Origin: Eleginops maclovinus
Taxonomy: Eukaryota > Chordata > Actinopteri > Perciformes > Eleginopidae
Assembly: GCF_036324505.1 (NCBI RefSeq)
Contig: NC_086360.1
Span: 18,406,261 to 18,470,260 of the forward strand
Length of the DNA: 64,000 nt
Direction: 5' to 3'
Positions within the stretch are counted from its first letter, which is position 1, and each line of letters starts with the position of its first letter. The notes under the pieces are model-generated. The model was not told the origin of the DNA, ran no database searches, and saw only the letters and a list, made by a program, of their open reading frames with translations. Position numbers and translations under genes: made by a program. Shown here piece by piece: positions 37,155 through 52,556 of the stretch.

Positions 37155-40100
37155 CCTTCTCTGTCTGTCTTCCTCTCCCTCTCAAATTCTGTCATCTCTG
37201 TGAAGTCTACGCCTCCCCCCTTCCCCTCTACACAGGGTTTTGGCCAAGAGCCGGCCACTTCACTGAGGCAGATTTTCCCAGGCTCCCCAAAGGGTATTTT
37301 ACCAGGATTCCCATTAGGTTCTTACCCATTACCAATGTTCCAAATCATTTACAGAAGAATCTATTTACTTTATGTGGTAATGGATTCATTTGACATGGCT
37401 TGCTCTGAAGAAACTCAGCATTTAACATGCACTTTCCCTCTTTCCAGTTGAATCTCTCACTGTATTTTCGACATTTGGTTTATTTGAATCTGTTACTGCA
37501 GCGATTGTCTCGTATATGCCTTCAAATTGTCCCCACGCTATGCTTTCCATCACTGGGCAATATTGCACAATGAAGAGGTGGTAGGGGTATTGTGTCAGGG
37601 CTGCAGGAAAAACAAGTATGATGCAACTCTGTTGTCATTTAAGAGTGACAAATAGACAGTGGCAGACCATCAAAAAGGGGTAGAGAGTGGAATGGTGTCG
37701 CTGACAAACTGCAATGACCTTTGGGTCCTTTGGCCTCCAGAGTGCAAGGCACATGCAGTGTTTACCTCAGGTCAGCAGCAGTGTGAACATAGTGGTCTCA
37801 CATGGAGAGAAGCCCAGCCTTTTGCACTTATCACATTTGATTGGGCAAAATCAATAATCACTCAGATAACCTTCACTTAAATTGGATGCATGTGTCTGGA
37901 ATAACATAAAAAAGGGTATTCTAAGTTTGTACATTTTAAAACACTCATAGAAGGCCATGCTAAATCATACTTAATTCACAAACGGTCCATAAAGCAAAAC
38001 AACAGCAAAAGAGAGGCATAGCACCTAAAGCAACTGCACACTTCCCCTGCCTCTATTCCATGTCACTAAAGCATCCCATCAAAGCCTGCCTCTTTCCTGT
38101 TGTAAGGTAGGGAAAAAAATCAATGGCGCAATCTTTTCTTTTTGCCTCCTCCAATCCGTAATTGAAATGGAAAATCAAATGAACGGCAAGCAGATAATTG
38201 TTTTATCAATATTCCCTGCCTGCCCTACAAGGGTCAGTGCAGAATGATCATGAGTCGGGATATGACGAGGACAAAATGTGAAATTGAACAGCTAGGAGGC
38301 AATAAATCAGCCCTGACAACTAAGAGTGACCAGCATGTAGCTGCAGCAGGCAGCTCTCCCTTCAGGATGTGTCCTAAAGCTGTCTACACTAAATGGGGAA
38401 TATTCATCTCATTATTATTGCACTTAATATTGCTATCAAATATTATTCTTAGAGTCCAGACGGGAAGTCAAGGTCACTGGTGCCATTATTGTTGTCATTG
38501 TTAGTGTGTGATATTAGGAGTATAATAGAGGGCAAACTCATATGGTCTGCAAGGCTCGTGAAGACTCAAATAATACATTTATTCATTTGGTATGAAAGAA
38601 GTTGTTTTGCTCCATGGTTTATTTGTGACATGTACTATTACTGCTTGTCATAAATAGCTGTGGTGTCATAGAAAGCAACAACAATAGACACCATAATAAT
38701 CAATAATAATATTTTCTGACAAATAAACGGCTATTTCTTTAATTTTGCCTATTATATGTAATTCTAAGGTTTCAATGTCAAACAGTACATATTGCGCTTG
38801 AGTCAAAAGAAAAGAATGAACATATTTGAATTGCTTACTACATGGTTAACACATATAATCAGAAAAAAACTCCATAGTATCATAATAATTATAAATAATA
38901 TAGGACAAAGAAGGGGAGACAATAGTGTTTACAGGTTTCCTTTTTGGCATCAATGCTTAAAAGTTTCTTACAAGATGAATCAACTAGTGAAATACTTTTA
39001 TTTTAATTCTGTCAATCAACTAGCAATTTCATGACACACTGTTTCAGCAGCGCACTCTAGCCTATTTGTCTTATATGTCTTTAAATAAACACATCTTGCC
39101 AGCTTTCTACGTCTTACAAAAACTGCAGATAAAACTGTTGCTAGAAAATCGACATCCTAAATCATGTGACGTCCCTTCCCATCTGGCTCATCCAGTTGCA
39201 AGGCATTGACAAAAATATGAAATTGATTTGGTTGAAGGGTGTTAAAGAGCCGACAGGAGAATGTCACAAACAATGAATGGTCACAGCTTGGAGGAAAATC
39301 AATGACAGAGGTTGAAGCCAGTCTAGAGTGCTACTTGGCAGCTTTGCACTGTTCCTGGAAAAGAGCTGTCTTCTTGCCTTGGTTGTCTGATCAAAAGAAC
39401 ACTTGATAGGTTTAATGAAGGAGGATAAAACTGACAATGGAAATATAGATATTGCAGCAAAGATTGTTTGACTTCTACATAGGTGGCAGCTATATGCACT
39501 GTTTGAAATTCATTTTAATTTGCTGTGGGATGATTTTCTGGAGCTTTAGTTATTACGCATATGCAAGATGTAATTCAGAATCACAGTGACTGCCTGTACT
39601 GTAGCTTGTAGGGCATTGTTCCTCTATTTGCTATATAAAATGTGTACATATCATTATAGTGTTTGCAGTACAATTTCACATTGTGGAGATCCATAAATCA
39701 TACACAATGTGTGTATTTTACACACATGATATTAATATTACTGTGTAGATTATGATCCTTGGAAGGAGAAAAAAAAATGAATTGGCAGTGTGTCTTTCAA
39801 GTGGACAAAGTGATGGAAATCCCCCCTACTTTGTTGGGATTGCAGTTGTAAGCTTTGCACCATATGCTACTTTCCTCTTTAGCTGGGATTATGCCATCAT
39901 TATTGCTGATAAAAGCTGTTTACTGCCTTGGCTCCAAATCGATGCTTGGGGCGCTCTGAAACTGGCATTCCCTCTCCAGAAGAGTTCATTCCATGCCAGC
40001 TGCTCAGGATTCAACCCCCTTTGTTTAAGATTTCACAGTTTTTGTAATGTTTATTTTCCATTTAGTTTATACCCCCCTCACCCTCACACATGATGTTATT

Positions 40101-40784
40101 CCTGCATTAGCATATGTTTGTAACAATTTGACATTCACATTTGATTTGCTTACAGCCGATTGAAAATGTCTGAGACATGGTTATACAATACTCTATGAGC
40201 TACAGTGCTAGTTAACACAGTAGAGACTGTACAATTCAAATAATAAGGCCTGTTTGGAGGGGATGTTTTTTCTACCAAAATGCAATCCTGGCGCCCTATC
40301 CTACACTATCCCTTCACATAGTGTTACCAATCAATGCTATAATCAGTCAATGCAGATTCAGCCTGACAGCTGTGTTAAGATAACAACTGGTTCTCATGAC
40401 TATAGCGGCCCCAATGACCTTGTGTGCCTCAAATTAATAATATAAAATCAACACAAGACAACCACCCCCCTGGTTCCCATGTAGACAATGATGAACTACC
40501 TTCATGCCTTACCATCAAAGGCCACTCAGACTAAGGCATGTTTCAAGGCATACACCATAATGTCAAGTTTTTTTCCCCCTTTTCCTTTTTTTCAACTTAG
40601 GCTCCATGTCCCTTAAATAATGTCTCTCACTCTTCCTCTACAGCTCCCTAGTACCCAGGGAAATCACGCTGATCAATATTTCCCATTTTAGAGGAACAAC
40701 AGCAAACATTCACACAGGATTTACTGTAGCCCTCTGTTAGACCTTAATCAAGCTATAATTTAGGTCAGACAAACAAAACCTATC
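37151..40784. other. Intron 2 segment
   Basis: No gene recognised. An exact PBX/MEIS decamer (CTGTCAATCA) lies at 39,009-39,018. Otherwise AT-rich DNA with short random open frames. Confidence 0.5.
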
Positions 40785-42402
<1,618 letters not shown>

Positions 42403-42756
42403 TCCGGGGTCTGCCTTTTGTGCATAAGTGTGTGCATAGTAACCAGCACATATAAACAGCTGTTCTTCCACAAGAGCGTTTAACAAAGCACTGTGGCGCT
42501 CTCAGTGTTGTATGATGTTATACAGCGCACGGTGTAGATCCAAACTGTCTTGTTCTTGTTGCGAGGTTGGAGAATCTGTGTGTCATTAATTCATCCTGAT
42601 GTAATGGGGAATGGACTTGGAAGAGAAAAGAGGGTAATGTATTGGAAAATATCCCTTTCAGCACCTCAGCATTACTTGTCATAGGTCAGGCTTAAAACGT
42701 AGCTTGATACAGTTATTAACTCTAATCCGGGCATAAACACAAATCCTCAAGCACCA

Positions 42757-42930
42757 GCCCAATTAATAATTTGCATAATTAACATGCATTTTAAATAGAG
42801 GCTGGTCTTGTCGTTGCCAAAGCAAGGATGGGGGTAATTAGGGCTAACGGAGCAGTGCCTAGGGCCCTTACCCGCGGACGTGCTGCAGTCGTTTCCAGCT
42901 AAGGGATTGACAACTGCAAGACAAGCTCTC
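42757..42930. promoter_or_regulatory. Candidate enhancer with octamer and homeodomain cores
   Basis: A perfect octamer ATTTGCAT (42,769-42,776) is embedded between AATTAATA and TAATTAAC, followed by ATGCAT and, about 55 bases on, GGTAATTAGG. Repeat-poor sequence surrounds it. Confidence 0.3.
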
Positions 42931-43720
42931 TATGCTTAGAGCGAAACCCCCTTTGACAGAATTAATAGTTGACAAACTGCTCCTAAAGCCCTGGCATTGT
43001 TTCTGTCAGTTGTTTGGTTTGATGTCACTGTTAGACATTATAAATCAATAGTGTCAGGATTTAGTAATGTTTATCGCCATCCATGGTTTATTATTTCATG
43101 TGACTGTCATGGACAAATAGTATTTATCATAGCTGTCTATAAATTACTGCAGACAGACTGTTGGTTTACCCAAACCCACTCTGCTCTTACAGAGCCCATT
43201 CCAACGTCCACTTACATATTTAGAGTAATTTATTTTCTCAGCCGTAGGCCCACATTAACCCTATGCTTTCTCACACTCCTCTGAGACTTATTGTGGCTTG
43301 ATTGCTGCGCCTCAGCTGACACATTAACACATCAAAAAAGCTGAACAAAGCTTGTACAAAACTGCTTGTCCCATCTATTTCGAGCTTGAACATATTTTAT
43401 CTTCAAGTTTGTTTTCAGAAGGTCTTAAATTGTGATAAACAAAACTGACAGCAAGTCCCTTTCATGTTTTTACAGTATATTCAGTCAGTCTCTCTGTCGT
43501 AGGCAGAAAATGTCTATTATATATTTAGTTTATTCAGAAATAAGTCATTCTTTATTGTTGTGGAGGGAAAGTCCAGTCCTGCTTCATCAGTGTCACACTT
43601 TTATGTGACAAATTTATAATGCATTCATTCAACAAGCCGGCTTTCAATGGAACAAAATGGTCTTAACCTTTGCATCACTGCCACACTCATCAAAAACAAT
43701 TAGAATCATCAGTTTTATAA

Positions 43721-43801
43721 TGACATGATTGATTTGTCAGCTCTTGCAACACTTTGTCAACACAGAGCGAGAAAACAATCGCTGTATTCAGTGATTGATG
43801 C
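43721..43801 (+). promoter_or_regulatory. Candidate PBX/HOX/MEIS binding cluster
   Basis: TGACATGATTGATTTGTCA (43,721-43,739) places the PBX/HOX octamer TGATTGAT between two inverted MEIS-type half-sites (TGACA and TGTCA). A second TGATTGATGC lies at 43,792-43,801. A third match, TGATTGATGG, the classical HOX1/PBX form, is at 44,656-44,665. Confidence 0.4.
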
Positions 43802-46800
43802 TATCAGGTAACATTACTTACATTAACACATGGATTTGCCTTGTTTACATTCTCCATCACAATGAATATGTTACAATGAGACTTTATTGACTGATGCGCT
43901 TCGTATTAAACAGTCTCCATCCAGGTGCATTGATGTGTTTCAAGTCAGTTTTTCTTTTTCATTTTACTATATTAAGCATTTAAACATGTACTACACGTTT
44001 GGTTTAATTCTTATAAATGTTTTCTAAGACTTTGGAAGTATTTCAGTTAAGACTGAAGGGAGGAAAGAGAGAGTAAGCTGAGATGTATTGGCGGTATTGA
44101 TCAGCTGTGCCATGGACTATAAGGTCCACTTTCAGCAGGGAGGTCATTAGTTACTCCTGTGTGCTAATTCATCCGGGGTTGAGGCGTATCCGTTAGAATG
44201 CTAATTCACTACTATGATCTGACAGCTGGGGTAAAGAAAGGGGCAAGCAGGCTACCGCAGAGAGAGGAGGGGAGGGGAGGGGGCGGCAGCGGCCTAGTGG
44301 TCTGGTCTTGTGTTTGGTAAAAGAGAAAGACTTCAGTACATGGGATGTGGCAGTGTGTGCATGGAAAAGGGGTGCAGAACTGACCCCTGCTGTCTTTGCC
44401 CCCCAGCAGTAATGATGTAAAAGAAAGATGACATTTGGTGTCCACATTTAACTTGCATTTGCAGTCCACTTGAGAGGTCCAGTATGCGTGACCTACCTTG
44501 ATTAAGCCTGAGGCTGCTAGGACTGTACCCTTTAGACTGAAACAAAAAGTGGAAGCTCACAGGAGAAAGCTGAGCCTGTATAATTGGGCCAAGTAGAGCT
44601 GCGGGAGGCAGCCAGTCTCCGCTTTGCCTTTTGTATATTCATGACCCCCTCGACTTGATTGATGGAAGGATAGCATTTGGTGACACTGTCATTTGCAAGT
44701 TGAAAAGGTAGTGCAGTGGCTGGAGCGGCGCTGTGGCTGTGCCTTAGAAGGGGCATCGAGAGGAGGCTCATTTCTATGCTGATGATATCCAGCCCCCTCT
44801 CATTTTCTTTGTCTCCGTTAGAAGGACATCTGCTGACAACACAGAGTTTAAAAGGAACCAAGTTGAAAATGAAAAGGGGGCAAGGAAACATACATCTGTG
44901 TGTTTGCATGTGAAAGGCACATGGTTACACCGCGATTTTAATCAGTGCAAAAGTTTGATTTTGATATCTGCATAATTGTGTCTTATATTTCAGTGAAATG
45001 GAGTGTTTTGAAGCAGATGGCTTGAGAAACACATTATATAGTAATGGGAAGACTCACACAGTTTGTGTGTCTTGGCTTTGAAATCATGGTACTTTAGCTG
45101 TCAAAGGTCCCAATCACAAAACATTACATTTCAGTAATAGTTCTTTCTATATAATCGAATAATTTAATCCTTTTGACTTAATATTTTTGTTATAATTACA
45201 GTTTGCATTTTGAAAGACGAGAAAAATCTAACAAGTAGTATGTAATCTGGTATTGTAACCACCATTATTATTGGGGCAAACTACATTAACAACATTTGTG
45301 TCTTTTGCCTTCTTGCCCAAAATGGCTTGGTGGTATAAGTCAATATATGAGTATATGAGTACAGTATTTTAGATCATGCACTGTGCTAAACTGACATTGG
45401 CACACAAGCTATTACTCGTTGTAAGTAGCTGCAAATCTGATAAAATTGCAGAAATATACCAATATAATATACAACCTAAAGCATATGGATCTAGCAATTG
45501 AAACAACAAATTTTAGACTTTCAAATCAAGACCATGCAAAGATGTCTAAAGCTGTCAAAATATTTTTAAAGCCATCCTGCAGTTTGAATGTGTTAGAAAG
45601 TACGACAGCAGGTAACAGAAATATCAGTTTACTAGAGACACCTCGATCCCCTCAGCACTACAACCCACACTTATCAGAGCCACAATTTATAGCTGCGGTG
45701 TGAAGTGTTCGCCTGCAACTCCCATCTTTGTATTTACACCAATTAGCACATAAACTCTAATTACCGAGATCAAGGCAGCCGGGAGTCCATAAATGCAAAG
45801 CGACACGGAGAACCAAGTCAGCTGACAGAGAGGGAAGGTGACAATAAATAGGGAAGTATCAATTAGGCATCAATGACGCGATGATGCATGTGCGTACTGG
45901 GAGGTGTCACACAGAGGGAGGTGGGAGTGTGAAATGTGTGGGGGCAGCAGGGTCCACAGAAAGTTGAACAGGCTGTGGGGTCTTGTAACTCACACAGCAC
46001 GGTGACACCTTGACTGTGAAACACATTTCCACATTAACACCATGGAACAATCAGGCACTTCTTTTGTGTCTCAGTGAAATGTAGTATTTATCACAGCACT
46101 GCGCTGCGTCTAAGGTAACAATTAACACATGCTAATTTAAGGGCACGTCGCATAGTCAGAAGGTATAAAAAGTTATTTCAAAATAAGAAGAAATGAATAC
46201 GTTACAGCAGAGTCATTAAAGAATCGTCGGGATTGGAGGACAGATTTGACAGTTTAAATTTGTGTTTAATTATAAGGACGAGAAACTCAATCACAGTTGG
46301 AGAAAATAGAGCCTTCCTATAATGACTTGAAATGGATCAGAGACCATGCTTGAACCTCAGGTTAATCCCAATAAATTGAAGTTGATCAAAGACTATAGCA
46401 GTAAAAAAAAAGTATGGCTCTGCACATTAATCCAACAAACGCATAAAACAGGACTGGCTCAGCTCTATAAATTAAACTCTGGCTGCAATAATGCTGATCA
46501 AGGGAAATTGTGCCAGCATTGGCTCAAGCCGCCTCTGTATGTCTGAAGTCTTGTTATCCCCTTGTCTTGATGTGGAATAGTGTTATCTGTTCCCCTCTCC
46601 TTGTGCAGCATGGAATTTCTCTTGCAGGATGGCCCAATGATGGATTTGCAAAGAGGCTGTTTACAAGAGAGCGTGGAGCATTAAAGAGCTGCCAGAAGGC
46701 CCATTAACATAAATGTTTAAATCAGACACACAAACTTATGCGCCCAAAATGAAGATGTTTCCTGCATTAATCTGCCACATCTGCCTTTGGTCCAACAATT

Positions 46801-47874
46801 AGTCCCCATCCAACATTTCATTCAGTGACCAGTGTTGAGGAAGCCGCTCACAGAGACACCATCATGGTTTTTAGAAAGCAATTGTCCGTATTTATATCAT
46901 AATGGAGTTTGTGTCGGCACTGTGAGGTCTTGCAGACCTGGGGTGAAGCACCAGACAGTTTACTTCTTCTTTTTTCTCCCTCTATCAACACATGGCTCCA
47001 GTGCTGATTTAAAGCCTTGTAAAAATGTCTCATTTTTAAATACTGTTTGCATGCGGGCCCCTGGAAGACATTTCATACTCAGCAGATTTACATTATGGCC
47101 ATTATTATGATTTTATGATGCTGAAGCTTTAAAAACTATTTCCCTAAAAATGCTTGGGAATCATCAGAGTATCTGCAAGTGTAAATATTTGCCTATGCTA
47201 TGTCTGAGCTTTTCTCCCACCAAAAGCCGGAAGGTCCCGGGCTCAGACATCACCGGTCACTTTTTCAAAGAGATAAAAGCTTCTCCCAGTGGGGGTTAAT
47301 GACATGTTTCTCCTTGAACCGAAAATCAATTTCTCTGGTTTAAGTGGATTTCCCAGAATTTAGGGAAACAATGAAAAATAAAGTGCCACATGAATAGATT
47401 TCCTTCCAGTTGTTAGGGAATGACCTTAATCGTGGCAAATTCTACCAGAGCTTCATGTTACTCACCTCTGAGCTGTGAAAGCAGATTGAATGGATCTTTA
47501 TGATGCTAACAGCGGGGATAAAATGACAGGGGTAGATTAGAATAAGCCGTTTCTTGATCTCGTGTTTCCCTGTTTTATCAAAAGTTCAGAGCATAATTTC
47601 TAGCCATTTTTCTCTGTCTGCTTCATGTCCTGGAAGAACTATTGGAAGCAACCGAACGTAGCTGAGACGAATAAAGTATGTGAATTGATTCCTCCATCAC
47701 CTGGATAGGCTGTTGATTTTGGGGAGAGTTATCGCTGTTTTCCTAAGTGTGGCGTGGAGATTTGCTGGAGGGCTGAGTGATCGATTCAGCAGCCTGGAGC
47801 ATCCTAGTGTGTTTATACATGGCTTGTATGGCAGCTTTCATAAGACATTTACCCCATGATTTGCGATGAGCTTA

Positions 47875-48010
47875 TGTGTGAATAATTAATGGCAATTAAT
47901 CCTTAATTACAGTAATTAGGCAAGTCACAGGAAATTAGGCTGCAGCTGGAGAAGCCCGTGCCTAGGAAAGGGAGGACTGAGGCTGAGAGAACGTGCCATT
48001 TAGTGACAGA
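47875..48010. promoter_or_regulatory. Candidate homeodomain-dense enhancer
   Basis: Within about 50 bases (47,880-47,935) there are at least six TAAT/ATTA cores, including the palindrome TAATTACAGTAATTA (47,904-47,918). An E-box CAGCTG follows at 47,943-47,948. Confidence 0.35.
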
Positions 48011-51000
48011 GGAGCCGCCGTGCAGTGATTGTGTGGCAGGCCAGCACCGGTGTGCTCGCTTGCCAGCAGAGATAAGAGTATAGGAAGACACAGATGCTGC
48101 TGGCCAGTGAACCTTTCAATGGTAAGCCAGACTGAGAAAGCAATCACAGGCTCAGAGCGCCAACACACCCAATAAAACCCAACAATAAATGTCCCAGCAA
48201 GGTGACCCCTGACCTCAACACCGCTTAAATTTCCTAGTTTGCTCAAAATTACATGCTAAGAGGTAGTGAACCACTTCAACAGCTTGTGACTGATGAGCTA
48301 ACAGTAATTGGTTAATGCTACACATCCAGCTCCTTTTTCTCCACTTTTATAAAGCTAGATTTACCACTTATTGGGGCCCCTGAGGCTGCACGCTTTAGCA
48401 CCCAATGTGCTGTTAACACCAAGTTTATGAATCTGCTCTGCGGCTGGAAGGAGAGACACTCCAAGATATATCTATTTGTACCTCTAATAAAACAATTAGC
48501 CTGCTTAGAATTATTAAAGGAAACTACAGCCGGCAGAGTTGTTTGGTTGCTGATTTCATTGTTTGGTAATGGAAGGGGAGATTAGGTGGATCGGTTCTGG
48601 GCAAAGACGGCATAGAAGAATAGGGACGAGGCTCTCCGTGTGTCGCTCGGAACTCATTTGTGCTTTTCCATGCTTGCCTTGATGAATTTCCGCTTCTTTC
48701 TGCTCCTGTTGCTTTCAATTACACTCTTATTCACAATCCTAATTGATATGCCAGTCTCAGTAGATGAACCATGGACTTTTTACAGTCCATTTTTCTATTC
48801 TTAGACTAACGTTTCCCCATGACAAAATGGGACTCTGGATATCACAGATGTGAATTTTTTGGCCTTTTGTTTTCTTCCGACGTGATTTTACAACATTAGA
48901 ATTATGTGTTGCTTGATTGAAAACATTCAAATTTGAAATGCTTTTAATCTACCACGTTTATTCTCTCATGGGGCCCTCTTTTTGTAATTATTTTGGACTG
49001 TTTGTGGGCCATCTGCCGGTTTAGGCTCGCACAATCGGCGCCTCCTTCCAAGCATTGCATACTTTTTCTTTCTTTTTTTCAGGGAAGGACTTTTAAGCTA
49101 ACAGGGAATGTAAGTGAGTTGAGGAGGCATCCAACTGTGATATTACATTAACCCATAGTGCTTGGCCATGTCTGTCAGTGACTACAGAATAAAGAGAACA
49201 TGCTCTGCTCTACTCTTTAGCCTTCACAAGTGCTATTAGAAATAATGAGGATTTATAGTAAGATAAAAGACGCTCTCATTGCTCCTGAATTCTGAATAGC
49301 CGTTCATATTCTACCACCAAAATCTAAATGAGGCTCATTTGTGATGCATACACAACCACGGTATAATGATTAGTGTTTGCATTATATTATGTATTGCATT
49401 GCTTTTCATTCCTCTTGTACTCAAGAAATCGCCTTCTGCTATGATATGCCCTCACACTGTATATGTAATAAAATCTTTTAATCAGAGCTCAATGGGCATG
49501 TTATGTTGCTCAGCCATTCAATAAGCAACCACTCTGCTGTCACCCTCAGAGGCCCTTAGCTTCTCCTTTATGTATAACACGAGCAGGAAGCCACTGAGTG
49601 CTTTGGTAACAGTACCTGCACACCAGTGAGGCTCCACACTAGCACGACAGAGATGTCGTTTACGGTGACAAGGTCAGCATGTTCTACCGGCCCCGCACAT
49701 ACATTCCTCAATATAAGTAATATAAATGAGGATGCGTTCGATGCAAACTCACAGCATGTTGCCTGTAAGCTAAAGGGTAACAGCAACGTCTCCAAATCCT
49801 CTGGGGCAGGTTCTGACTTTTCTGCAGACTGAAAGATAGAGCTATATCTTGTATGAAAGTTTTGCAAAATTCAAGAAACCATATCCAAGTATATTTATAC
49901 ATATAAGCAGAACTTGCTGTTTTGATTCCATGATAAATGTGACAGAATGCAGTTTGTTTGCAACATTAGCATGTACTGTATCTGGAGGCTCGTCCGGATT
50001 TGTTGAGCGTACAACTTGAAGTGGGAGCAGCAGGGTTTGTGTTGTTAGGGGCATTCTTGTATCTACAGTGGTGTTTACTCACATTGGCAATTAATTATTA
50101 ATGCAGAATCACTGAGAGGTTACAGTGATATGGCGCTCAGGCTTTCCAAGCACTGTCTATATATGAACAGTCAACACAGTGAGAGCTTCAAAGGAGCACT
50201 CTGAAATGTTTCAGACTCTCATGGAGAAAGCTTATTACAGTTGAAATGTTTTTCTAGGAGCCCCAGATATTCTTTGTGAATGCTGGAAAATATGGAGTAC
50301 TTTTTGTTTGTCTATATCAAGAGACATGCGAACAAAGAGACAGTCAGCATTTGCAGCTTTACTTGGCGTGAGTATTGCAGTTCACAAGCGCGAACTTGTT
50401 TGTGTGAAAAAAAATGTTTTTGCAAAAAGAAAAAACTGTGAAGATTCGACGTAGAGCAAAGAAGCAGGACTCCATTTACCGGTCCAAGAATCAGCTTTTT
50501 TCAAATGCAACTCATCACGAGACATGTGCACGGTGCGAAGCTAATCAATTTCCCCAATAATTTCAGAGATGTGATGTCCAAGTAGACGCAGGCTGTGAGT
50601 GTTTTAATAATACGGCCAGAGATAAACATCAATTGGTAATGTGCTCTCTTCGAGGCGTCTTTGTTGCCTGCAGAGCCCTCCTGATGACACCTCTGTGGAT
50701 CTGCTAATGGAGGAGGACCTGTAAGGCTATCCCCTGGCCTTTGTCTGACCCCTTTGTGGAGCTGAATTCTTCAGATGTTTGCAGGATCAAGTCACTTAAT
50801 CTGTAGCACAGACTAGGGCCAGAAAAAAGAGCACAGGGGGAGCATGGGAGAAGGAAGAAGGGAGGGGGGGTTAGCAGACAAGCGACTCACTCTGTCTGAG
50901 GGCAGAGCATTCAGCGTGCAGGGTAAAGAACTGCAAATGTCTGCCTGTTCTGTTATGCACCATTGTTTCATACAGAGCTCGAAATAGACAGAAACAGTGT

Positions 51001-52443
51001 AGCAGCAAGCCCTGGCAGGCGGTGCGTTTTATTACCACGAGACCATAGACTTAGACATTAGTGAATATGGCTCATTAAATGGCATGGAATGTTACCATTT
51101 TACATAATTCCTCCTGTATCGTTGTTGTAAATGAAATCCTGTTTCTGTCTCTGACTGCACTCCACTCACTCTACTGCCATTACAGCTTTCCCATCAGACC
51201 CTAGCACTCCTTGAAAGCAGCTATCTATAATTTCAGGTCTGTGTCACACAAAAAGCGGGCTCTACAAGCCCTAATGGTCTGGCGTGGTTGATGTGGAAAG
51301 GATGTAGCGCAAATACGAGGAAATCTGAAGAAATATTTGAGAATTAGGCAATGATGTATTCAGATGGTTGGACAGACTATGGGTGGGCAACAAATATAAA
51401 TAATGTATGTGGCGGGCCTCTTAAACGTAAGCTGTAATTTTCCGCCGCAATTTTTGTTCTCAATCACCTTGATGAAACAATCCCGAAGCAATGGCTTCGT
51501 GAATGAGACCACTGACAAGCTGATTTTCCACCCCTGGCATGAGGCTGCTTTCTCCACTTAATGTTCTCCGATAAAGTGTAGCACAGACGTAAACTAGAAG
51601 AGCCTCCACTCCTGACACATGTGACAGTATTTGCATCAATTATGCAGTCTATGGCTGCGGCAGGAGGGAGCGGGAGAAAGAGGGGAGGAGATAGGAGAGA
51701 AAAGGCTTGTGACAAGATGCAGAGGCAGAAATGAGAATTTCTCTTTTAAATGCATTCTTTAGAAAATAACATTCAAGATCATTTACATGAAAGAGGCTGC
51801 AGCGGTGAACGCGACAAAGCTGCAACAAAGTCTGCTGAGCCTTTTGAAACTAAAGACTTCGGCAAACAGAGTACAGTATAATGGAGAGCTCTTTGTCTCC
51901 TCTGTATTCACTGTATGCTGAATATCTACCCTGAAGAGCAGTGGAGGAGACAGTGAAATAAGGAGAGGGACCGGTATAGAGTTGAGAAGAGGCTTGAGTA
52001 TCTTATTACTAAATTAAACTAAAGAAAGTGGGTGTGCAAACCCAAATAAACACTGCTCTGCAAGCTGGACTGACAGAGAACACACTCTGTATTATTATGT
52101 TCTCTAAATTAAAAATACAACATAGGATGTTTTTTGTCAGCAAAATCCAAATGCAGCAAAAAACATTTGAAGATATCATGCCGACTAACAATAATTTCCA
52201 GAAACGTGCGTGACAAAAAATATTAGCAAATCCATGCGTTTATTATTCCATTAAATGCACAGTAGCAGAGGGAGATGTCTGCGTATTGGCAGAGGGAAAA
52301 ACTTTTAAACTGTGTCCCAGTTTCCAACAGACTCCAACATTTTATTTCACTGTGTCCAACCCTATTTCACATCCTAGTTAAGTACACTTACAAATCTGCT
52401 GTGCCATGGTTTCTACCCTCTCATACCCATGTGTATCCACACT

Positions 52444-52445
<2 letters not shown>

Positions 52446-52506
<61 letters not shown>

Positions 52507-52556
52507 ACACTCTCACACTCACACACACACACACACACACCTCAACACACACACAG
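52446..52556. repeat. (CA)n compound microsatellite
   Basis: Pure CA to 52,500, then CA runs broken by TC and CTC units. Confidence 0.97.

Larger units (their letters stand above)
42403..52445. other. Intron 2 segment, densest in candidate regulatory motifs
   Basis: No gene recognised in 10 kb. It includes an octamer/homeodomain patch at 42,757-42,930, a PBX/HOX/MEIS cluster at 43,721-44,665, a TAAT-rich stretch at 45,735-45,900 and a homeodomain palindrome at 47,904-47,918. A further octamer next to TGACAG is at 51,623-51,636. Function is inferred from motifs only. Confidence 0.45.

Noticed and set aside
44262..44284. G-rich run as a G-quadruplex
   Set aside because: Only three runs of four or more G are present, separated by single A; the fourth run has two G.
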